A DNA stretch of 36,684 nt from DATEOR01 sp035296905 (lineage in GTDB: Bacteria > Actinomycetota > Thermoleophilia > Gaiellales > Gaiellaceae), in NCBI GenBank assembly GCA_035296905.1, contig DATHAA010000070.1:1-36684 (forward strand). Direction: 5' to 3'. Below are positions 8,486 through 15,849 of the stretch, one piece after another. The translations under genes were made by a program, and so were the position numbers. Position 1 is the stretch's first letter, and each line of letters starts with the position of its first letter. The notes beneath the pieces are model-generated. The model saw nothing but the letters and a program-made list of their open reading frames with translations. It made no database searches and was not told where the DNA came from.

Positions 8486-10894
8486 ATGCAGCGGGCGAGG
8501 GTGGTTGTCATCGGCGGCGGGATCACCGGGACGAGCGTCGCGTATCACCTCGCCAAGGCGGGCTGGACGGACGTCCTGCTCCTCGAAAAGGGCGAGCTGA
8601 CGAGCGGCTCGACCTGCCACGCGGCCGGCCTCGTCACACAGTTCAACCCGTCGCCCACGATGATGCGCTTCCGGCGCTACAGCGTGGAGCTCTACCGCGA
8701 GCTCGGCGTCTTCGAGACCGTCGGGAGCCTGCGGATCGCGTCCAGCCCCGAAAGCCTCAAGGAGCTCCAGCGGGGGGCGAGCCGGGCCCGCGCGATCGGG
8801 CTCGACGTCGAGGTCGTGGGGCCGGAGGAGGCTGTGAGCCTCATGCCCGCGGCGACGAAGGAGTCCCTCTACGGCGCGGTGTGGATCCCCGACGACGGCG
8901 CCGTCGACCCGCACACCGCGACACATGCGCTCGCGGCTGCGGCCCGCGAGCTCGGCGTGCACATCCGGACCGGGACGCGGCTGACAGGGATCGAGCTCGG
9001 CCCGGGGCGGGAGGTGCGCGCCGTCCACACGGAGGACGGCCGGATCGAGACGGAGTGCGTGGTGAACGCATGCGGGATCTGGGCCCCTCAGGTCGCTGCA
9101 ATGGTGGGCGCGTTCACGCCTTCGATCCCGGTCGATCACCAGCACATCGCGCTCGCCGCGGTCGACGGCCACGATCTTCCCCGCGAGATGCCCTGCTTCC
9201 GGGACCCCGACAACCTGGTCTACGGGCGGAGCGAAGCGGGCGGAATGCTCTTCGGCGGTTACGAAGGCGATCCCGTCTCGCGCTGGGAGGACGGCGTGCC
9301 GTGGGAGCACGGGAGCACTTCCCTTCCTCCGGACGAGGAGCGCTTCCGGCCGCTCTGGCAGGGCGCGATCCGCCGCTTCCCCTTCCTGAACGACGCGGGC
9401 ATGGTGAAGCTCGTCTGCCATCCCGACGCGATGACACCCGACGGCAACCCGCTCCTCGGCCCGATGCCGGGGGTGCCGGGATTCTGGATGGCGGCCGGCC
9501 TTTCGCTGAACGGCTTCGGCGGAGCCGGCGGGATAGGGAAGACCGCGGCGGAGCTGATCACCGCCGGCCAGTCCGAGCTCGACGTACAGGGCTACCGGCC
9601 CTGGCGCTTTGGCAGCCCGTACCGCGACCCCGGCTTCACGACCGCCTCTGCGCGTGAGGTTTACCGTTACTACTACCGCCTCCGCTATCCGCTCGACACG
9701 GATGAGTGGGGGAGGCCGCAGCGCCTCAGCCCGCTGCACGGGCGCCTCCAGGAACTGGGTGCCGTCTTCGGCACGAAGAACGGCTGGGAGCGGGCCGACT
9801 ACTTCCGTCCCGGCCAGGCCTGGCGGCGCGCGGGCGCCGACCAGCGCGAGTTCGGCTGGACGGCCCCGCCGTACCTGGACCTCCTGGCCGCGGAGCACCG
9901 TGCGTTCCGCGAGCGCGTCGGGATCATCGACATGACGTCGTTCGGGAAGATCGAGGTTTCGGGGCCGGGCGCGCTGGCGCTGCTCGAGCACGTGGCCGAC
10001 AACCGGATCGACCGCCCGGCCGGCGGGGTCGTCTACACGCAGTTCCTGAACGACGAGGGCGGCATCGTTTCCGACCTCACCGTCACGCGCCTGGACGACG
10101 AGCGGTTCCGCGTGGTCACGGGAGCGGGCGCCGTCGACTCCGACCTCGGCTGGCTGCGGCTCAACGTCCGCCCCGAGGACGGCCCGGTGGAGATCCGCGA
10201 CGAGACGGACGAGGTCGCCGTCATCGGCCTCTGGGGGCCCGAAGCGCGCGCCGTTCTGAAGGCCGTCACGGAGGACGACGTTTCCGCCGAGGCTCTGCCG
10301 TTTCGACGGGCGAAGCAGATCACGGTCGACGCAATCCCGGTGGTGGCGCAGCGGATCACCTACGTGGGCGAGCTCGGCTTCGAGCTGTACGTGGCCCGTG
10401 AGGAGGCCGTGCAGGTCTGGGACCGCCTGATGGCAGCCGGCGAGCCGCACGGGATCGCGCCGGGCGGCTATCGCGTCCTCGACTCGCTTCGCCTCGAGAA
10501 GGGCTATCGCTATTTCGGCACCGACCTCACCGCGGGCGACGATCCGCTCGAGGCCGGCCTCGGTTTCTGCGTCTTCTGGGAAAAGGACTTCAACGGGCGC
10601 GCCGCCCTCGACGGCAAGGAGCCGGCCCGGCGGTTGCGGACGCTGCTCGTCGGCGGTGAGGACTACGCGACGGTCTACGGCGGCGAGGCGATTCACCTGA
10701 ACCGCTCCGTGGTCGGACGGGTGCGAAGCGCCGGCTACGGCTTCACGGTCGGCCGCAACGTCGCACTCGGCTACGTTCCCGCCGAGCTCGTGGAGGGAGC
10801 GGAGGTGGGCGTCGAGGTCTTCGGGGAGATCGTCCCGGCCGAGCTCGCGCCGGACGTCCTCTACGACCCCGAGAACGAGCGCGTCCGTGCCTAG
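8486..10894 (+). CDS. Dimethylglycine/sarcosine dehydrogenase-like flavoprotein with GcvT domain
   Basis: An 802-residue two-part enzyme. The N-terminal half is a DAO-type FAD oxidoreductase with dinucleotide motif VVVIGGGITGTS (6-17). In the motif GSTCHAAGL, His45 matches the His that links FAD covalently in mammalian dimethylglycine and sarcosine dehydrogenases, which have Trp where this has Cys. The C-terminal half (about 440-800) is GcvT-like, with YVGELGFELYV, DSLRLEKGYRYFGTDL and the barrel GYVPAELVEG, expected to bind tetrahydrofolate and accept the methyl-derived one-carbon unit. The length is normal for the family. The ATG at 8486 is chosen because it lies directly before the FAD motif. 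It is the first gene of the Grd run; grdE starts 39 bp after its stop. Confidence 0.9.
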   Translation: MQRARVVVIGGGITGTSVAYHLAKAGWTDVLLLEKGELTSGSTCHAAGLVTQFNPSPTMMRFRRYSVELYRELGVFETVGSLRIASSPESLKELQRGASRARAIGLDVEVVGPEEAVSLMPAATKESLYGAVWIPDDGAVDPHTATHALAAAARELGVHIRTGTRLTGIELGPGREVRAVHTEDGRIETECVVNACGIWAPQVAAMVGAFTPSIPVDHQHIALAAVDGHDLPREMPCFRDPDNLVYGRSEAGGMLFGGYEGDPVSRWEDGVPWEHGSTSLPPDEERFRPLWQGAIRRFPFLNDAGMVKLVCHPDAMTPDGNPLLGPMPGVPGFWMAAGLSLNGFGGAGGIGKTAAELITAGQSELDVQGYRPWRFGSPYRDPGFTTASAREVYRYYYRLRYPLDTDEWGRPQRLSPLHGRLQELGAVFGTKNGWERADYFRPGQAWRRAGADQREFGWTAPPYLDLLAAEHRAFRERVGIIDMTSFGKIEVSGPGALALLEHVADNRIDRPAGGVVYTQFLNDEGGIVSDLTVTRLDDERFRVVTGAGAVDSDLGWLRLNVRPEDGPVEIRDETDEVAVIGLWGPEARAVLKAVTEDDVSAEALPFRRAKQITVDAIPVVAQRITYVGELGFELYVAREEAVQVWDRLMAAGEPHGIAPGGYRVLDSLRLEKGYRYFGTDLTAGDDPLEAGLGFCVFWEKDFNGRAALDGKEPARRLRTLLVGGEDYATVYGGEAIHLNRSVVGRVRSAGYGFTVGRNVALGYVPAELVEGAEVGVEVFGEIVPAELAPDVLYDPENERVRA

Positions 10895-10933
10895 TTGCGG
10901 CAGTCCTGCGCGGCCGGGAGAATCGAAGGCCTG

Positions 10934-12112
10934 ATGGCCTGGGAGCTCGCGACCTTTTCCACGGATCTCCTGCGGGAGCCCGAGGCGATCAAAGGTGTAG
11001 ACGTCGAGATCGTGCCCTCCGGCTCATCCGTGCGCGTGACGCACGTGCTCGATGCGGTCGAGCCGCGGATCCGGCCCGACGGCCGCGCCGCGTTTCCCAG
11101 CGAGGGTCGCGCCGGTGAAGGGCGGACGAACCGGCTCGACAGCGTCGTCGTCCTCTCGTGCCTCGACTTTCCCGGCGAGGAGCGGCCCCTCCACGAGCAG
11201 GAGTCGATCGTCGATCTCGGCGGGCCGGCTGCCGAGCTCACACCATTCGCCGACATGACCGCGGTTGTCCTCACGTTCGCTCCGGGCGAAGGAGGCCACG
11301 TGGAGATCGACGCGCGGGCGCGCCAGACGGCGCTTTCCGTCGCGGAGGACATCGCACGCGGGACCCTGGACGGCGAGCCCGAGGAGGTCGAGCGCTTCGA
11401 ACTCCGCGCGGCCGAGGAGAGCCTGCCGGCAGTCGCGGCTCTGATCCAGCTCTCCGACCTGGGCGCCCTCTACATCCAGTACGTCTACGGCACGCCGGCA
11501 GGCGAGGCGGGCCTGCCCCGCGCGGTCGATCCCGCCGAGGTGCTCGACGGCGCGATCACTTGCGGCGAATACCACTGGGCCGCCATGCGGAACCCGACGT
11601 GGTTCTTCCAGCGCAACGGGCTCATTCACACGCTCTACCGTGAGCACGGGAGGACGCTGCGCTTCGCCGGCGTCGTCCTCATGCGCGGCTACGAGCAGAG
11701 CGCGGCCGACAAGCAGAGTGCGGCCGAGCGTGCTGCGGCGGTTGCGGGGGAGCTGGGCGCCGACGGCGTCGTCATCACGACCGACGCCGGCGGCAATTCG
11801 CACACCGACGTGATGCTCACGTGCCGCGCCTGCGAGCAGGCCGGGATCCGCACGACCGTCGTCCTCGCCGAGGAGACCGATCCCCAGTCGACGAAGCCCA
11901 TCCTCACGGACTGGGTGCCCGAGGCGGACTCGATCGTCTCGACCGGGAACGTCGAAGAGCTCGTCGAAGCGTGGAGGCCCGAGCGCGTGCTTGGCGGCGA
12001 CCTGCTCTTGGACGGCACGCGCGCGGCCGAGGCGGGGCCGATCCCCGTGAGGAACTACCTCGGTTCTGCCAACCAGATGGGGCAGCTGGCTCTGAGCGCG
12101 AGGACCGAATGA
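10934..12112 (+). CDS. grdE: Glycine/sarcosine/betaine reductase component B, GrdE-type proprotein
   Basis: A 392-residue relative of GrdE/GrdG/GrdI, the proprotein of the substrate-binding protein B. Family members are cut in two to expose a pyruvoyl group that forms a Schiff base with the amine substrate. HVLDAVEPRIRPDGRAAFPSE matches the conserved DVVEPR-K-(x)n-FPG block. Thr209-Cys210 in AITCGEYHWAAMRNPTW is the likely self-cleavage site. The C-terminal half has an NAD-like alternating fold (GADGVVITTDAGGNSHTDVM). The ATG at 10934 is preferred over an in-frame TTG at 10895 because GGGAG lies upstream. The TGA overlaps the ATG of grdB (ATGA). Which amine is used (glycine, sarcosine or betaine) cannot be read from sequence. 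Confidence 0.88.
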   Translation: MAWELATFSTDLLREPEAIKGVDVEIVPSGSSVRVTHVLDAVEPRIRPDGRAAFPSEGRAGEGRTNRLDSVVVLSCLDFPGEERPLHEQESIVDLGGPAAELTPFADMTAVVLTFAPGEGGHVEIDARARQTALSVAEDIARGTLDGEPEEVERFELRAAEESLPAVAALIQLSDLGALYIQYVYGTPAGEAGLPRAVDPAEVLDGAITCGEYHWAAMRNPTWFFQRNGLIHTLYREHGRTLRFAGVVLMRGYEQSAADKQSAAERAAAVAGELGADGVVITTDAGGNSHTDVMLTCRACEQAGIRTTVVLAEETDPQSTKPILTDWVPEADSIVSTGNVEELVEAWRPERVLGGDLLLDGTRAAEAGPIPVRNYLGSANQMGQLALSARTE

Positions 12113-13377
12113 AGACCGTCCACTACCTGAACCAGTTCTTCGCCGGCATGGGCGGGGAAGAGCAGGCCGAGACGCCGCCGACCCGGCTCGAGGGCGCGGT
12201 CGGGCCCGGGAAAGGGCTGGCCGCAGTGCTCGAGGGCGTGGAGATCGCGGCGACGCTCGCCTGCGGCGACGACTACTTCGCCGAGCACGAAGACGACGCG
12301 CTCGCGGCGCTCCTCGAGATGCTGGCCGAGATCGGGCCGGACGTGCTCGTCGCAGGGCCTGCGTTCGGGTCGGGGCGGTACGGCTACGCGTGCGCGCGCT
12401 TCGCGGCAGCGGCCGCCGAGCGCGGGGTCCCCGCCGTCGCCGCCATGCACGAGGACAACCCTGGGGTGGGGGAGGCGGGCGCGGCCTACGTGGTTCCGAC
12501 CGCCGTAAACGTGGCGGGGATGCGCGATGCGCTCCCGCGGCTCGGCGCGCTTGCCTCCGCGCTCGCTTCGGGGCGGGAGATCGGGTCGGCCGAGGACGAG
12601 GGCTATCTCGTCCGGGGCTTCCGGCGGAACTACGTCGCCGAGAAGACGGGCGCCGAGCGCGCGGTCGAGTTCCTGCTCGCGAAGCTCGGAGGCGAGGCAC
12701 GCACAGAGGTGGGTGGCGACATGGACCGCGTGGAGCCGCCGCCTCCGGTCGTAGACCTCTCGTCCGCCCTCGTCGCGCTCGTGACCGAGGCCGGCTGCGT
12801 GCCGCAGGGGAATCCCGACCACCTGCAGTCGGTGCGCGCGCAGGGCTGGTTCCGCTACGACCTCGGTGGCGCCGACACGCTCGCCTCCGGACGCTACGAA
12901 TCGGTGCACGGCGGCTTCGACGTCAGTTTGGCGAATGAGGATCCGAACCGGCTCGTCCCGCTGGACACCGTTCGCGGTCTCGAGCGGGACGGTCGCGTGG
13001 GCCGCGTCCACGAGTCGCTCTACACCACGACGGGGAACGGGACGCCGGTCGTCGTCGCGACGAGGTTCGGCCAGGAGATCGCCGGCGAGCTGCGGGACGC
13101 AGGGGTGCAGGCCGTCCTTCTGTCCGGAACCTGAGGAACCGGAACGCGCTGCGGAGCAGTGCTGGCGAAGGAGATCGAGCGGGCGGGAATACCGGCGGTC
13201 TACGTGACGTCTTTGCCGACAGTGGCGACGATGATCGGAGCGAACCGGATCGTGCGCGGCCCGGCGATCACGCACCCGTTCGGTCTCGAAGAGGACGACC
13301 GCAAGCGAATCGTGGAGCGGGCGCTCGCGATGCTCGAGACCGACGTCGAGCCGAACACGGTCTGGGAGGTCGAGTGA
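12109..13377 (+). CDS. grdB: Selenoprotein B of glycine/sarcosine/betaine reductase (in-frame UGA = Sec342)
   Basis: A 422-residue selenoprotein subunit of protein B. The reading frame is interrupted by TGA at 13132-13134 and continues in the same frame to TGA at 13375-13377. The readthrough product reads VLLSGT-U-GTGTRCGAVLAKEIERAG, the known GrdB active-site block around selenocysteine. The N-terminal part (MKTVHYLNQFFAGMGGEEQA; GPAFGSGRYGYACARF) is also typical of GrdB/GrdF/GrdH. Sec342 is close to its place near residue 350 in clostridial GrdB. From memory, clostridial proteins have Cys at Sec+3; here it is Gly, while Cys at Sec+6 is kept. The start overlaps grdE (ATGA) and the end overlaps the GTG of grdC (GTGA). 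Ending the gene at 13134 would remove about 80 conserved residues. Confidence 0.92.
13146..13162 (+). promoter_or_regulatory. Candidate bacterial SECIS hairpin in grdB
   Basis: Eleven bases after the UGA, GCGCTGC pairs with GCAGTGC (seven pairs, one G-U wobble) around a GGA loop. Bacterial SECIS elements are hairpins placed just downstream of the UGA inside the coding sequence and recognised by SelB. Position and stability fit; the loop sequence is not diagnostic. Confidence 0.55.
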
Positions 13378-14681
13378 CCGCCGCCATTCACGGCTGCAGC
13401 CTCGCCCTCGCCCACGCACCCGATCTCGTCCGTCACGGCTCGAAGCCGACGCGCGAAGACGCCGCCGACGAGATCAAGCCCGCGCTTCGCACCTTCGAGG
13501 AGGCGCTCGGCTACCCGCCGCACCAGGTCTTCATCGGCAACCTCGCGCCCGGCGCGCTCTGGGAGATCGAGCGCCCCTGGTGGAAGAGCGCCGCGGAGCC
13601 GAAAGCCGAGGGGCCCTTCGGCGTCTTCGTCGCCCAGGAGGAGCTCTACTCCCGGATGGCGGCGGCCGACCAGTTCCAGCTCCTCCACCTCGACGGGCGC
13701 GAGGCCACGAACGGTGCGCTGCCGGTCTACAGAAACGGCAGGCGGGCCGGCGTCATGGACCGGGCACACGAGCTGGACGAGAGCCTCTCGGCGGGCGTTC
13801 TGCTCGAGAACCTCGCCTGCAAGGCGACCGGCGCGCTCGCGCTCGAGCACCTCCTCGGCCGCACCGGCTTACCGGCCGAGGACCTCCCATACGCGATCGG
13901 CTGCGGCGAGGAAGCCGTGGGCGACCGCTACCAGCGCGGCGGCGGCAACCTCGGCAAGGCGATCGCCGAGCAGGCCGGCTGCGTGAACGCCTCCGGGTCC
14001 GACGTCAAGGCGTTCTGCGCGGGACCCATCCACGCGCTCGTCGTCGCGGCCTCCCTCGTCAGCTCGGGCGTCTACGAGCACGTCGCGGTCGTCGCCGGCG
14101 GGTCGCTCGCCAAGCTGGGGATGAAGTTCGCCGGCGCCCTGCGCAACGACGTGCCGGTGCTCGAGGACGTCCTTGCCGGGCTCGCCATCCTCGTCGGCCC
14201 GGCCGGGACGGGCGCCGCGACCATCCGCCTCGACGCGGTCGGCCGCCACCGCGTCGGCTCCGGGTCGGCCCAGCAGGCCGTCCTCGAAGACCTCGTCGTC
14301 GAGCCGCTCGGGCGCGTCGGCCGAGCGATTCTCGACGTCGACCGCTATGCGACCGAGCTGCACGACCCCGAGATCACCGAGCCGGCGGGCGCCGGCAATG
14401 TGCCGCAGCGGAACTACAGGCTCATCGGTGCGCTCGCGGTCAAGCGCGGCGAGCTCGAGCGCGAGAAGCTCGACGACTTCGAGCGCGACCGCGGCCTGCC
14501 GGGCTTCTCACCGACGCAGGGACACGTCGCCTCGGCCGTGCCATGGCTTCCACACGGGATCGAGGCGCTCCGCTCGGGCGAGATCGGCTCGACGATGCTC
14601 GTTGCCAAGGGGTCGCTCTTCCTCGGCCGCATGACAGAGTTGGCCGACGGCATGTCAGTCTTACTTGAGCCAGATGCTTGA
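13374..14681 (+). CDS. grdC: Glycine reductase complex component C, GrdC-type subunit
   Basis: A 435-residue protein related to GrdC, the thiolase/ketoacyl-synthase-fold subunit of protein C. Protein C accepts the acetyl group from the carboxymethyl-selenoether on GrdA and yields acetyl phosphate. Matching blocks are LAHAPDLVRHGSKPTRE and HQVFIGNLAPGALWEIERPWW at the N-terminus, AGCVNASGSDVKAFCAGPIH (about 199-218) with two cysteines, and VAGGSLAKLGMKF. It is shorter than clostridial GrdC (about 510 residues). It starts with GTG overlapping the grdB stop. The companion GrdD (PlsX-like) subunit is not found in the window, so the acyl-transfer step here may be done differently or by a distant gene. 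Confidence 0.85.
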   Translation: MTAAIHGCSLALAHAPDLVRHGSKPTREDAADEIKPALRTFEEALGYPPHQVFIGNLAPGALWEIERPWWKSAAEPKAEGPFGVFVAQEELYSRMAAADQFQLLHLDGREATNGALPVYRNGRRAGVMDRAHELDESLSAGVLLENLACKATGALALEHLLGRTGLPAEDLPYAIGCGEEAVGDRYQRGGGNLGKAIAEQAGCVNASGSDVKAFCAGPIHALVVAASLVSSGVYEHVAVVAGGSLAKLGMKFAGALRNDVPVLEDVLAGLAILVGPAGTGAATIRLDAVGRHRVGSGSAQQAVLEDLVVEPLGRVGRAILDVDRYATELHDPEITEPAGAGNVPQRNYRLIGALAVKRGELEREKLDDFERDRGLPGFSPTQGHVASAVPWLPHGIEALRSGEIGSTMLVAKGSLFLGRMTELADGMSVLLEPDA

Positions 14682-14841
14682 TCGAAAATTGACCGGAAAC
14701 CGTGGCACCGCTGATGGCGCCCATGACGCGTCGCGTACCGCCACGCTCGTTCCTCGCCCGTACCTCCGGTACGAACTCGGAATGATCGCGGCGCCACCCT
14801 CGGTCATGGCCGTCCCCACCGGCACCACACTTTCCGATCAA
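14678..14841 (+). promoter_or_regulatory. 164-nt long nested hairpin between grdC and the thioredoxin gene
   Basis: The whole gap folds on itself through nested, correctly ordered helices. TTGATCG (14678-14684) pairs with CGATCAA (14835-14841). GATGG (14713-14717) pairs with CCGTC (14810-14814). CCATGAC (14721-14727) pairs with GTCATGG (14803-14809). GCGTCGCG (14728-14735) pairs with CGCGGCGC (14787-14794, one wobble). The apical stem is CGTACC-TCC-GGTACG (14759-14773), with TTCC/GGAA below it. The outer arm overlaps the grdC stop codon. It could be an attenuator, a processing or stability element setting the grdA/thioredoxin level, or a small inverted-repeat insertion. No known riboswitch signature was recognised. 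Confidence 0.6.
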
Positions 14842-14861
14842 CCATCAGGAAAGGAGTGAGG

Positions 14862-15188
14862 ATGCCGGTCGACGCGACAGCCGAGACCTTCAAGGAGCTC
14901 ACGAGCGAGGGAAGCGTCTTCGTCGACTTCTGGGGCCCGCGCTGCCAGCCGTGTCTCGCGATGATGCCGACCATCAAGGACCTGGAGGAGGGGGCCGGCG
15001 GCGCCGTTCGGGTCGTCAAGGTCGACTCGACCCAGAACCGCGACGTCTGCCGCGAGCTCCGCGTCTTCGGGCTGCCCACGTACATTTTGATGCGCGACGG
15101 CAAGGAGCTCGAGCGACTTTCCGGCGAGGTGTCGAAGCAGCAGGTGCAGGAGGCATTCGCGACGCTGAAAGGAGGTGGCGCTGCATGA
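14862..15188 (+). CDS. Grd-associated thioredoxin
   Basis: A 108-residue thioredoxin fold with active site RCQPC (C28, C31) in VDFWGPRCQPCLAMMP and the cis-Pro loop GLPTY. The usual WCGPC is replaced: Arg stands where Trp is normal and Gln-Pro lies between the cysteines. Thioredoxins in Grd operons often have variant sites and re-reduce the Sec-Cys bond of GrdA. The ATG at 14862 is chosen because AAAGGAG ends six bases before it; an in-frame GTG at 14856 lies within that ribosome binding site. The stop overlaps the grdA start (ATGA), tying the two proteins together. No thioredoxin reductase gene is present nearby. Confidence 0.88.
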   Translation: MPVDATAETFKELTSEGSVFVDFWGPRCQPCLAMMPTIKDLEEGAGGAVRVVKVDSTQNRDVCRELRVFGLPTYILMRDGKELERLSGEVSKQQVQEAFATLKGGGAA

Positions 15189-15649
15189 AGCTCGACGGCA
15201 AGAAGGTGATTGCGCTCGGCGAGCGGGACGGTGTGCCCGGCCCCGCGATCGCGGAGTGCGTGCGCTCGGCGGGAGCCGAGCCGATCTTCGTCGAGACGGA
15301 ATGCTTCGTCTGAACGGCTGCAGGAGCCATGGACCCGGAGAACCAGGATCGGATCAAAGGCCTGGTCGACGAGCATGGGGCCGACGACGTGGTGGTGGTG
15401 CTCGGCGCCGCCGATCTCGAGGCGCTCGAGGTCGCGGCCGAGACCCTCACCCTCGGAGACCCGGCCTACGTGGGTTCACTGGCAGGAGTCCAGTTGGGGC
15501 TCCCCGTCGTTCACATCCTCGAAGAGGACGTCAAGGAGCAGGTCGACCCGGAGGTCTACGACCAACAGGTCGGGTTGCTCGAGATGACCCTCGACGTCGA
15601 CCAGGTCAGGCGCGCGGCCGAGAAGTTCCCCGGGCGGAACGGAGGCTGA
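15185..15649 (+). CDS. grdA: Glycine reductase selenoprotein A (in-frame UGA = Sec43)
   Basis: A 154-residue selenoprotein A. The frame contains TGA at 15311-15313 and continues to TGA at 15647-15649. The sequence around it, TECFV-U-TAAGAMDPENQ, is the GrdA signature, with C40 and Sec43 forming the CxxU redox pair. Before it lies KKVIALGERDGVPGPAIAEC and after it GDPAYVGSLAGVQLGLPVVH, both characteristic. GrdA carries the carboxymethyl group from protein B as a selenoether to protein C and is then reduced by thioredoxin. Length and Sec position match the family. The start overlaps the thioredoxin stop. Translation stopped at 15313 would give a meaningless 42-residue peptide. Confidence 0.95.
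15316..15328 (+). promoter_or_regulatory. Candidate SECIS hairpin in grdA
   Basis: GGCT pairs with AGCC around a GCAGG loop, starting two bases after the UGA. It is short; pairing that includes the flanking bases may enlarge it. It is placed where a bacterial SECIS is expected, but the stem is weaker than that in grdB. Confidence 0.4.
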
Positions 15650-15678
15650 CCTGTCGGCGGGTGTCAGCGGGTGCCCTC

Positions 15679-15849
15679 ATGTTCACTGGAGTGGTAGCTG
15701 CCGTAGTGGCGGCGGTGCTCCTCTACATCGGGATCTTTAGCGACAACGGACTCAGCGGCTGGGGCTGGACGGTCGCAATCGTGCTCGCCGCGGGTGGAGG
15801 GGCCTCGCTCGTCTGGGGTGCACGCATCTGGCGGCGAAGGCACTACTAG
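15679..15849 (+). CDS. Small two-span membrane protein
   Basis: A 56-residue protein with two hydrophobic segments (FTGVVAAVVAAVLLYIGIF and WTVAIVLAAGGGASLVWGA) and a basic tail RIWRRRHY. It starts 29 bp after grdA on the same strand, at ATG 15679; an in-frame GTG at 15661 is an alternative. No family recognised. Its stop overlaps the stop of the convergent tag gene. Confidence 0.5.
   Translation: MFTGVVAAVVAAVLLYIGIFSDNGLSGWGWTVAIVLAAGGGASLVWGARIWRRRHY

Noticed and set aside
8060..10696. Very long open frame on the minus strand (878 codons)
   Set aside because: It lies antisense to the demethylase and kinase genes. Its translation is a mirror of their codon usage, with no domain and Arg/Pro/Ala excess. 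Both sense genes have clear motifs.
13132..13134. Reading the grdB UGA as a true stop
   Set aside because: The same frame continues with conserved GrdB residues and ends exactly at the grdC start overlap.
11024..13419. Two long minus-strand open frames across grdE and grdB
   Set aside because: Antisense shadows; low-complexity Arg-rich translations against strong family matches on the plus strand.
14682..14861. A selenocysteine tRNA or glycine riboswitch in the grd gap
   Set aside because: The helices do not give a tRNA cloverleaf with a TCA anticodon, and the conserved glycine-aptamer blocks are not present.
15175..15313. A separate 42-residue peptide and a new gene starting at ATG 15329
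   Set aside because: Both halves join into one GrdA selenoprotein through the UGA; the ATG is the conserved internal Met of TAAGAMD.
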